Source: Podospora pseudocomata (Eukaryota; Ascomycota; Sordariomycetes; Sordariales; Podosporaceae). From it: a stretch of 64,000 nt of DNA. The DNA lies in contig NC_085890.1 of the NCBI RefSeq assembly GCF_035222375.1, positions 310,001 to 374,000 of the forward strand, read 5' to 3'. Every line of letters starts with the position of its first letter. The stretch's first letter is position 1. Under the pieces are notes generated by a model, which was not told the DNA's origin, made no database searches, and was given only the letters and a program-made list of their open reading frames with translations. The position numbers and the translations under genes are program-made. Shown piece by piece: positions 51,620 to 61,891 of this stretch.

Positions 51620-54600
51620 AAGGTTATACCCATTGTTCTATGTGTGGCATGTCCCAGGGTGGGTTTATGTGTAGTGTACGGCTTTGTGTCTTGTGGAGGT
51701 TGATAAGAGGTGTTCCCTGGGGGCGAGCAGCACCACTGACTCGAGCTTGGGATTGGAAACAAGCTGGCAACACTTGGGTTTGTGAGGAAGCCTGGGTTCG
51801 AAAGGTTGGTCGTGTGGGAAGCTTGAGCTTGGAGTTGAACTTGAGCTATGAGCTTTTGGGATATGCTGTGACCATGTGCCTGAACATGTGCGAGCCTGAG
51901 GATATTCCTCCATGTAGGCAGTTTGAGCCAAGATGATCTGGGTCAACCTAACAGCTTGCCCACTCAACATTTTGCCCAAGTTAAAGATGAGTTTATTCTC
52001 AAAACGTGAGCTTTGTCAGTCCCAGGCTCTGACCACTATGGCTTGGATCTGGCTCTATTAAAATGATTATTAACACCAGAGAGGATGATTCTATCTTGTA
52101 TTTGTCTTAATGACTGGCCAAGGGACTGCAGTTTTGAACTCTGTTTGTAACTGTAAAGCTATTGTGCTATAGGCAGAATGCATGAAAGACACAGCTACCA
52201 ATATATCCTCAAAGCCATACCTCTCTTCCTTCCATCAAGCTCCAGGCTTCGAGGTCTTCTCACCTACTTTAGGTCTTTGTTCTCGAGCTTGCCTATTTAT
52301 CTTTTACTCGAGGAAGTATATGCATGTACTGCTTAGATTTATATGGCTTGCAAAACCTATCATGCCCTATGAGGCAGTTCCAATTATATGTCGAATTTGG
52401 ATTTCTATACGTTGAACCACGAGTGAAGCTCTGGGTATCAGGGCATCTGAAGAGCATGGCTGTCTTGCCCAATGGTCTATTTGTGGATGAGGCATCTCAA
52501 TACCTTAGGTGCAGTAGAAGTCATTTCAACGGCCAGCCGACACTCTCCTGCCACCCGGGTCTAGGTAACTTCCTTTCTCGTCAAAAAGTTCGATGTGGCA
52601 GAGTATGATGTGCAGAATTGCCCAGTTCTCAGCCCTGGAAAGACATCATGCGAGGAACCCGGGCATCATAAACGACCGACCTCCCACCCAACCCTTTGCC
52701 CAATGACGAGAATACACCGTTGCTCACCAAGCCGTCACGATCCCGTCACAAACAAAACACATCACCCTCTATTCATTCCTCCTTATCACTCATGGTGTAG
52801 ACCCTCTAGTCTCGCGATGCCATCACCAGTGTCTCCATATAACCCACCAGCACTTCGCAGCGACATCGTGAGCCTTCCAAGTCCCGTAACAAACTAACAG
52901 GTGTCAAACATACCAGTCAAATGTCACGGTCGCTTTCGCTTCTAACTCAGCAAGTTACTTCCTCCCTGAGTGATAAACTCGTTTTTCACACCCTCACCAG
53001 CCCATACCGTTTCAACTCCTTCGGCACGAGCAGCCGAGAACGGTACCCATGACGACCGGTACAAAGTGAAAGGAGCAAGGTGAACACAAAAGTCGGAGGG
53101 AACCAATCCTCTGAGTAATAACTCATCCAAGAAAAAAAGTTATCGTTGAGCATAACCTCCTGCTCACCGAAGGTGAGAGGAGAGGTCTGACCGTACACCA
53201 CCACGAAACAGCCTTGTCAACCGACTGGCTGGTTGCCCAGACAAAACAGGGCTGTTGTTTGGAAAAATTTTCATTCCTTCCTGTTGGTTCTCACCTTCTA
53301 GCCCCGGGCGTGGTCGACCCGTCGGGTGCTATCAGGCAGGGTATTATAGCTCCGGGGTTGACACCTCTTTGGGATGAATGACACCCGCCATCAACCACGC
53401 AGCCCCCCAAAAAATAAAATAAAACGGTCAAACAACAAAGTCCCGACAGGCAGGGATCTTTTTTAGGTCTCTGTGGAGTTTTGCACGGGAAGACCGTGGT
53501 GGACACGCAGTGGGCTGCTGGTGGTGAGACGAAGGTGTGGAATTCACTTGGAGAAAGCACGCTGGAACATTTTTAACAACTGCCTGTTCGGTAGACAAAC
53601 CCGTGAGCGCCGAGTTGAAGTTTTACTTTTTTTGTTTGGCTGTTCTGGGGTTAATACGGAGAAAGAGTGTACAGAACGGGTTCACATCCCGAATCAAGCA
53701 GGCTGTTGTTGAAGAAATCAAGGGACAGAGACGGCCTGAGCTTTAGGATTGGGTAGGTATCATACCACCGGCGTCCCCCCATCTTTCTCTCTTGGGATCT
53801 GGGGTTCGGTGGGAAAGAAATATCGGCAGCATGGGGCTCTATTAGTTAGCGTCTTCCCACGCGTGTGGCATCGGAGACGTGTTCCCAGGGCAGGCAAGTC
53901 AAAAAAAGTCACCTGCTTGACAGTCCATCCGCCTAGATTAGCGAAATATCATGTTCCATGAATGTGGGAGGAGCGGGAGAAAAAGAGGTTTCAAAGGCAA
54001 AGGGGCATGAGGAAGGTGGCCGCCATGACGGTAAATCTACCTGTGCCTTGGACAGGATGATGAGGCCATAGAGTAAAGAAATAATGCAGGAGCGGCAGTG
54101 GTGGTCACGGGCGATGATGGGTGTGTGTCGTAAAAACATCGCTCTCGCTACCAGCTCGCCAACATGTCAGGGCCGGCCGGTGATGAACAGGACAAATATT
54201 CAAGCCCAAATTTCACGAGCCGTCTTTCCCCGTCGCATATCCCCCAGATTTCTTTTGAGTGGTTGCGTTTGGATACGCACCACCCACATCGCATCGCATC
54301 GCATCCGCCTTGCATCTCGCATCGTGACCCCCCAGGGTAATGATCCAGAGGCAACCATTGCTTCTTTCCCTTACCTCGTGCTTCAGAACGATGACTCTCC
54401 TTCCCACACCAAGCCTCAGGAAATACCGAGCATTCGGGCCTTTGAGAGATGGTGGTATCAACGGGCGGGACGCGATTTCGCAGTGCAGATCGCGTTCACA
54501 GAGCAACTTGAAACGCGCCTCCCAAAACGTGGTTAGCTTCCATGCCGAGCACATGCCCAGCCGGCTGTTCGTCCCAGGAGCGACGATGACAGCAAACGGA

Positions 54601-54914
54601 GCAAGATAACGAAAAGGGAACAGAACCAGAGAAGGGGGAAAAAAAAAACCAAAAAAAAACCAAAAAACCGATATTACCAAGAATGGCACAAGCGGAAAGC
54701 TTCCCCGGCCGGTCCCAAACAAATGATATCCCCGTTTGGACGGTTGGAAGTCAAAGTCATGATGATGACCGCCGCTCGATGCAACACAACAGCCGACCAG
54801 GGGGAAGTGACTCTTGCTGCTAACCATTTTGCTGGAATTGGTGAATGGTTGCCCTGTGAGCCTGTGCGCGATCATTGGCGATAGTTGATTGAATGAAATG
54901 GCTTTGTTGATGGT

Positions 54915-54950
54915 GGTGATCCAGGTGATCCAGGTGATCCAGATGATCCT
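54915..54950. repeat. Tandem repeat, 9-bp unit GTGATCCAG
   Basis: About four imperfect copies of a 9-bp unit (GTGATCCAG, the last GATGATCC). Simple tandem repeat, no coding context. Confidence 0.8.
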
Positions 54951-57900
54951 AGGGCCCATGTCTGCAAGGTTCCCAAAATGCTTCCAGAAGAGTTCACTGG
55001 TGATGATAGGGGCGCGTGCGCTTTTTCCAAGTGCTTGCAGAAATTTGAGCGTCCGTGTCATTTCTTCAAGACCTGGTCCGGCCCGCGCATGCGCCATGAG
55101 GACCCGCCCGTCCGGATTGCTTCCCCGTTCCTGCATCGCATACGGAGTACACTACAACAACACGCCCAACACCGGGCAGCGGCCAGGTTCGCGGCCAGAG
55201 TGTGCACTGATATCACCAGGGCATGCAGATGCAGATGACAGCATCGCCCGAGAATACGGATAGCCCGCACCGTATCGTCTGCTCGCTCTTCCTTCTGCGT
55301 CATTGCGACGTGCAGAAAAACGATATGCGCAGTGGAGTTTGGCGACCCGGGTGACCCGGGCCCTGTGGCAGGCTTTGCAGAAATGGGCTTAGCCTCATCG
55401 CGGTTGATGTTCCGTTGGGTCTTCTGGAAATTTGGATCTGAGTGCTGGGCAACAGACAGCTCGACAGGCCACCTGCTCCGTTTTGTGCTGATGGGGCCAT
55501 TGCTGCCTCGTAACGGAGGTCAATCCAGGGATGCTGACAGATGGCCACAAAAACGGACCAGCTCTCGTCCAGTGCTGTTCTTCGCCAATCTTGAAATCGC
55601 AGCGAGATTGGGCTCATATGCGCCACCTGAAATGTGGGATCAACACTGTCTCAAAACCGTAGAGGCAGAGCTTCACTTGACACGTTCCGGCCGCAAATGG
55701 GTGCAGGCAGCAACCCTGGGCTGCTCGATGCAGACGAGAAACATCGAGCTGTCAACCTGACGATCCTTGGCTGGCGGAACACACGTTCGGCCGTCACATG
55801 ATGAGGCACAAATGCAATGCCCAGCACCGTGAGTGGACGCCTGTGCGTGAATGGAAATCTTCCCTCAACTGCCAATCTTCCCATTACGCGCCTGCATGAC
55901 GGTGCATGGTCGATCTGAGCCTTCCGTGTGGCCGCTTGTCCCGATGCGCCGCACCAGCTGTCCAACATAGCCAGAGCCAGCCCCGACTGATGAGTTGTAC
56001 ATATGTATGTCGCTGCTGAAGAAGGACAATATTCCAAAAAAGAAAAAAGAAAAAGAAAAAGAAAAAAAAAGGACTTGCCATATGCAGCAGCAGCAGCAAG
56101 CTAAAGACGGGACCGACCGAGTGGGAGTTGGAGGAGTTGCTGCAGCTCCCTCTCTGCCCTGCGTGGTGTTCTGGGGTCTGCTGGTGAGCTAATGCAGGAA
56201 CAGAACCAGACCCCTGGATAAACTCCGTCCTGTCGGCCGCTCACGCGTGGCAACAGCTTCCTGCAAGGTACCGTATCAGCAACGGAGGCACCCGAGACTC
56301 AGGCGGGAGCAAAGTACCCAATACTTTGATCCCATCGTCTCACCAGAAAGGGGGTGAGCGGGGGCCAAAACCTCAAACAACATCATGGGTACCTTGCCAA
56401 GAACCCTCCACCTCCCTCAGCTCACCACTTTCTTCTCCGACAAGACCTGGCCACAGGAGTGCCTGCCGATGGGGTTCACAACACGTGTGAGCTTGCCCTG
56501 CGCCTTGCCATGGTATGTTTCCTTCGTCTGGGTCGCCTCTGATAAGTTCGGTATCGACGAAGGCGTACCCCTTTGTTGAGGGGGGGTGCATGATGACAAG
56601 GCTGCCCAAACACCTGGTTCGCATTGCTGATTGGAATGGGGCAAAACGGTCGACATGGCATCGGGCAGCCAAACTGCCGCGTCATCCTGCAGTAAGGTAG
56701 GTGACAGTTACCTATCATTCGGCGAAAATGGTAGTAGCGTAGGTAGAAACCCCCAAGGCTGATGGTCTTACAACTTCCCATGTCGATTGTACAGTGAGTG
56801 AAAAAAAAAAAATCGTCTTGTATCGTTCATACCTACCCGGGACACCGTGACATGGCATCAGGCTGTGAATCGAGTTGCGGGTTCAAGAACGTGGGGAGGC
56901 GAGGTCGGTACATAATTCGAGCCTCGCACGGCAGCAGCTATTTCCAGTAGACTGCACCGTGTCCCCAGAAATAGTGATGGGTGATGAATAATTGCAGAAA
57001 ATACGACGGCTGGCGACACAATGTGCTCCCTTGCCGTTGCATCGAGTGTGAAGGACAGGATGTATCTCCGCAGGGTTCACCTCGGTGTGTGCCCGTTCGT
57101 GTTTGATTGCAACATCTCATATCCATTACGCTGGATGACAGCGAGCCGAGACCACCTAGTCGTGGTGAAAAGTGAACGAGGCTGGCCTTTGTTTCATAAC
57201 CTACGGAGGAGGCCCCCACCTCGGCCCTCGGCGCTCTCGTGGCAGAAACGTGGGCCGGCTGGCGCTGGGCTCCCAGAACGGGAGGTGAGATTGGCAGCGG
57301 TGGAAGGCTTCCAGAAGGTTTCTGCTGCACGAGATGGCTGGTGGAAGCGGCCGGCACTGCTGGGCCAAGACGGATCGATCAGTTGGGTCGATCCTCGGTT
57401 TTCCCTTTCCCAGCAGGCACCGTTGGATGGCCCGTTTTCTCCCACGCTGCAACCTGGAATGCTGGGCACAACTACTGCGCTGGAATATATGGGATGCCAA
57501 ACCGTCCTGCATGCATCGGAGCATAGTTTGTGCGTCCCCGAGTAAGCCACTATGCTGCCGATAGACCTGGCCCGAGACTTTGTTAGTGGTGTCCAACTTT
57601 GTCCAACTCTGTCCCACCCATCTCAGACTCCATGATGATGACGCCTCGCTTCATTGCTTTTGTGCTCACCTGATCTGCTGTCTCGGCCAGTCGTGTCGAG
57701 GACTCGGAGTGAATCCAATATATATATCAGTTGAGTCTATCCATCCCGCATACGGACAGGCGGATGGGCGTTTCGTGGGTCGAGGTCGTGATACTCGATG
57801 GTTCCGACTAATTTGGTTGTGCTCCTCGCCGTCCGTCGTTGCACAGCAGACGAAAGCTACGTGCCCACTGATATCTGCCCGAGAACAGGTTGGACAAGAT

Positions 57901-60900
57901 ATTCAGCTGCCCTCGTCCTTGCTGCTTGTTTGGACGCCTCAAGTTCCCGTGTTCCGGCGGAGAGAAAAATAGGGGACAATAACACGCGCTGAGCACGGGG
58001 GAAAAGGCCATCCGCCTCCCGGGCGATGCTGTTGTGCAAGTAAGTAGAGTAGGTAACCTCCGCAACTGCGTGCGTAGAGGATGTGGGTGGTACTTTGATG
58101 GTCTAAGACAAAAATCAGATACATCAATTTTGCAAATATTTACCAAGTCTCCATTCTACGCAGTGAAGCATCCGACATGCTGTAACGGCGCGCGCGCTGT
58201 CGAGAGAGCACCGGATATGCGACCCAGTTCCTTCTTTTGTGGTCTTGCATGCGATGGGGCGGTGGATTGGGCATCACCGCATCGTTTTGGACGCTTGATC
58301 TGTCCCCGGTGTTTCTTCCGGCTCCTCACCTTGGGGCATAGGGCCAGCATCGTGAGCGCATGCCGGCTGTCTTTCTTCTTTAGCTCACCGCTCAATCACC
58401 GGCAGTTGGCGTGCTTCATGTGTTGAAACCCTCTTGGGCGCCCATCGCCAGCCGTTGGTGGTGTCTGACGCAAAAATTCAAAACTCGAGGCGAGAGGGAC
58501 ATCAGTGAAAAGTATTTCCGCATGGCGAGTCGTTTTGACTACGATGGAAGACAACCCCGTGGCCGGGTAGCACACCGTGAGGAAGGAAACGGAGGCTGTT
58601 CCGGTGTTACATTCCCATAGCCCCTCCACCTAGCCCCGCCCCCATCTGTACATACCAACAATACCTGACAGATACAGCACCCAGCGCTGTAAAACTACAG
58701 CGGACCGCACCGAAAAATGCTTGTGCTTAGAAACACTCAACGGCCGTGGCTGACGACCAGATGGCATGGCTGCCTTGAGCTCTAAGCCCTGAGCTGAGTC
58801 ATCAGCCTTCGTGCGTGAGGTGCGTGTTGTAGTAGGTAGGTAAGTTATGTGCTGCATCATATACGGGGCAGGTATCGGTCTTGCATGCCATCTTCCGATC
58901 TTTTTGACCTTGGCTCGGATCCGGCCCTGGAGCAGACGGCATTGAAGAAGCAGCGGAGTGGAGAGATGCCCCTAAAGTTCAACCGACTGGGCAGCAACCA
59001 GCAGCGGATGCAGCAGCATGCGAGGCCACCTAGACAGCTTGCCTATCATCCACGCGAGGCTCTCCATCAAGACGTTCCCGATAGCACTGGACAGAGGGCC
59101 TGCCCCGGACTCATGGCATGCAGGCGACTGGTCTCGACTCGCAGACAAGGTGAGCTGTTCGTGCCATGCACGATGATGACAGCATACCCCGCGACGTTGG
59201 GCGTCTTTCCCATCTGGGGTTCTTAGCTTGGGACAGCTATATCGAACTCAGTTCCTGCTGCTTTGCGTCTGTCGGCCGAATGGTGATGGTCGAGGACTCG
59301 AGCTACCCGGGCCTACCGATCTGCTTGGTCGATAGGCCAAGAATGCCATGTACAACGGCAGACGTGGACCCCCAGTTAGCCAACACTATGGGCTGTGAGC
59401 AGCTTCGCTATCAGGTGTGGGCCTAATAATAGGAATATATATCTGATGCAGTGCCACGACGACCAGCAGGTGGGAAAAGAGCCTATTATGCGGTGCACAG
59501 ATGCATGGATGGATCTTCCGGGGGATGTGTCTCGAGTATCACGGTACCTCACTGGTTCCCAGATGGGAGCGCACCCGACTTGTTTTGCGCGCCATGCTTT
59601 CGGCGATCCACCCGTGGACCTCCTCTCAGGTGGTGTGTAGTGTGGTGTGGTATGGTGTGGTGTGTGGTCTATGAAGCTTTGCTGGCGCTTATCTCGATGC
59701 GGGCTTTTTGGAGCAGCGAGTTGGAGATTTGGAGGGTCCAGTCTACTCCGTAGAAGTGCCGTTGGAGAGAGATGGGGGGAGATGTGGGCAAACGAATCGA
59801 GGCCTTTTTGGAGACATGCTGTTCCTGTTTGGAGGATGTTGTCTGGGCTGTGAGAGTGTGATTGTGATGACATGACAGACCATGGTCAAAGCAAACGGAC
59901 GGCGCAATCCAAGACACACACAAAAAGTTAAAAAAAAAAAATAATGAAAAGAATAAGGCAGGTGTGAATCTGATTGCTTAAAGGGCGCAAAGAAAGCAAC
60001 TACACAAAAAAAGCTTTTTCTCTCTGTTTGAAATTGCACGGATACATTTGCAACGCCTGGAACGGAAGTCGCAGCCCGTTGTTGCCAGCCACTATTTCTC
60101 TCTACCAACTAAAGCTCCCACGCTCCTTCCTATCCTCCCGTCCAACATATGTCATCCATCCCGTCCATCCAGGGCAGGTACAACTCGGTCGGAATCAGCT
60201 TTGCAGGCACTGCCTCGGGGTTTCGTACGCAGCGCACCCCACCACCCGACGTTCCATGCCTAGGTAGCTACACTAAGGTACTCTCTGCATGGATTTAGAG
60301 CGACAACAACCAAGGAGGGGACTAAGTATTGCACATTTGTCCAGAAGTACGGGTGTAGCTCGTGGTTATGGGGCCGACTACAATACGGATTGGGAACGCA
60401 TGTGGCTTGTGTATCCCCAATCTCACTCGGGCCATCGACACTCGTGTCCCCTTTCATCGCATGTCTATCCTGATGGGGGCAGCTGTGTGGACGTGCACCC
60501 GCCTGCAAATGCAACTGCACCTCCTGCTGGTCTGGTTCCTGGATTGCAGCGCTGTCCCAGCTTGTCGTTTGCCCGTTGCTTGTGCTGATCTGTGCCCTAC
60601 CTAGGTAGATCCGGGCCGAGAATATTACAAAAACTGACAAGTTGCGACTACAAACAAGACGATGATGTCTTGTCATCGTCGCTGTGGTCGGCGTCTGGAG
60701 GGATGGCTCGACGCTATGCTCTGATGGTCACCTTGGTGCCCACAGTGTCGCACACTCACAGGATGCCGTTTTCCCAGCTGCCAGCGGTACATGGTACGTG
60801 TGTCCTCACGCTGAGCTCTCACGCTCTCGAGCTGTTGTGGGCCCAAACCACGATACCCCTGGCCTCAGGGAAATCCGCCGAGCCTGTCCGCTGGGATTCT

Positions 60901-60999
60901 GAGATGGTACATCCCGGTCCCAAAAAGGGGGACAACGGTGTCAGTTCTGGAACGGTGACTCTCCACGCACGTTGCTTTGGGTCGAAACGGAGCTGCCCA

Positions 61000-61033
61000 G
61001 GGGTAGCAGGGATAGCAGGGGTAGCAGGGATGG
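61000..61033. repeat. Tandem repeat, 9-bp unit GGTAGCAGG
   Basis: Near-perfect alternating copies of GGTAGCAGG and GATAGCAGG just upstream of the transcript that begins near 61.2 kb. Confidence 0.75.
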
Positions 61034-61193
61034 GTACATTGGCTACAAGGTCACTCGGTACCTTTGGGGTGTCAGAGAAGGGAGGTGTGCAATTCAACGC
61101 CAACGCCAGGCCCGGGGGTAGCAAGGGCAGGGCACCCAGGGAAAAATAGGCTGCTCTCATCATTCCCTTGTGTCCCAGCGATCCCATCCTCAT

Positions 61194-61199
61194 TATAAG
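61194..61199 (+). promoter_or_regulatory. TATA box candidate of the right-edge transcript
   Basis: TATAAG in the context CATTATAAGACC, followed by strongly C/T-rich sequence and CACACACC-type leader. This is the layout of well-expressed fungal promoters. A start of transcription about 30-80 nt downstream is expected. Confidence 0.45.
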
Positions 61200-61603
61200 A
61201 CCAAAGGGCCCCCCTTCCCCATTCCGAACATTTTCTTGGATTCCCATCATCACACACCTCACCCTCTTCCTTCTGGCACAGGCTCCTTGTTGTTCTTGCC
61301 CCTGACTCCGGTCTCCTGTTACCATTGCATCACCGACAGCCTCGACTTAATAATACAACTTCACATCCTTCGACTGGCCGACTTGAGAACCAAGTAATTC
61401 GAGGAACCACAGAGAAAGAACACGACGAGCTTGCCTCTGGACTGTCACATACTGCGCCTCGCTCGGAAAACCAACCGCGACAGCCGACAGCACCATACAT
61501 AAACCGCCATCAGCATCCCCTGACCTGACTGGACAACGCTCCCTTGCATCATCATCGCTTCAACCGCTTCACCAGTCCTTCGCCCGTCGAGGACTTCTAC
61601 ACT

Positions 61604-61751
61604 GTGAGTCACTTGCCTCTTTTCAGGAAATTTAAATTTTCCCATGGGTTGCGACGCTTGGCCGTGCAACACCACTTTCCCTTGGTCTATATATATCGCC
61701 TGCGGTGCGGCACAGAAGGAAACGAAATGTGCTAACATGGCGCCGTGTCAG
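61604..61751 (+). other. Probable 5'UTR intron of the right-edge transcript
   Basis: Donor GTGAGT at 61604, branch TGCTAAC near 61731 and acceptor GTGTCAG at 61751; 148 nt. All three signals are consensus. It lies between the C/T-rich leader and the ATG at 61788, and removes several upstream ATGs. Confidence 0.55.
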
Positions 61752-61787
61752 CTTCGAGTCCATTTTCGCTTCACACACACATTCACA

Positions 61788-61883
61788 ATGATTGTCAGAG
61801 AGTCAGAACCCCACGCCAACTTCGGCCGCGGTGCCTATGACACCACCGGAGTGCCAAAGCCGCCTCCTCCCAAGCCCCGGTAA
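61788..61883 (+). CDS. Short ORF (31 aa) in a spliced leader; small gene or uORF
   Basis: ATG at 61788 is the first ATG after the proposed 5'UTR intron and follows ACATTCACA. The ORF encodes MIVRESEPHANFGRGAYDTT and a Pro/Lys end (PKPPPPKPR) before TAA. The stop overlaps a donor-like GTAAAG (61880), so the ORF may instead continue by splicing, for instance to the ATGCAG acceptor at 61936, which would give about 53 aa. I recognise no family with confidence; the GRG context weakly recalls small fungal GRGGAGN proteins. It may also be an upstream ORF of a larger gene beyond the window. Confidence 0.4.
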   Translation: MIVRESEPHANFGRGAYDTTGVPKPPPPKPR

Positions 61884-61891
61884 AGACCTCT

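Larger units (their letters stand above)
51620..61190. other. 9.5-kb gene-poor region
   Basis: No gene could be supported in this stretch. 51.6-52.6 kb is A/T-richer; 53-61 kb is of ordinary composition with microsatellites and short tandem repeats: (CATCG)n near 54284-54306, a 9-bp GTGATCCAG repeat near 54915-54950, purine-rich A/G runs near 56034-56072, GTGTGGT-type repeats near 59636-59668 and a 9-bp GGTAGCAGG/GATAGCAGG repeat near 61000-61030. Words of the CCTACCTAGGTAGG type recur (for example 56700, 58045, 58830, 60259, 60600). The longest ORF, 307 codons at 54213-55136 on the minus strand, runs through simple repeats and looks accidental. Large upstream space like this is seen before developmental regulators in fungi, which may fit the transcript starting at 61.2 kb. 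Confidence 0.5.

Noticed and set aside
51620-53000. Possible transposon remnant in A/T-rich DNA beside the tRNAs
   Set aside because: No terminal repeats, target-site duplications or recognisable transposase, reverse transcriptase or integrase blocks were found by eye.
54213-55136. 307-codon minus-strand ORF
   Set aside because: It runs through homopolymers and the 9-bp repeat (giving WITWITWIT), mixes hydrophobic and low-complexity pieces without a domain, and has no leader or splice context. Most likely accidental.
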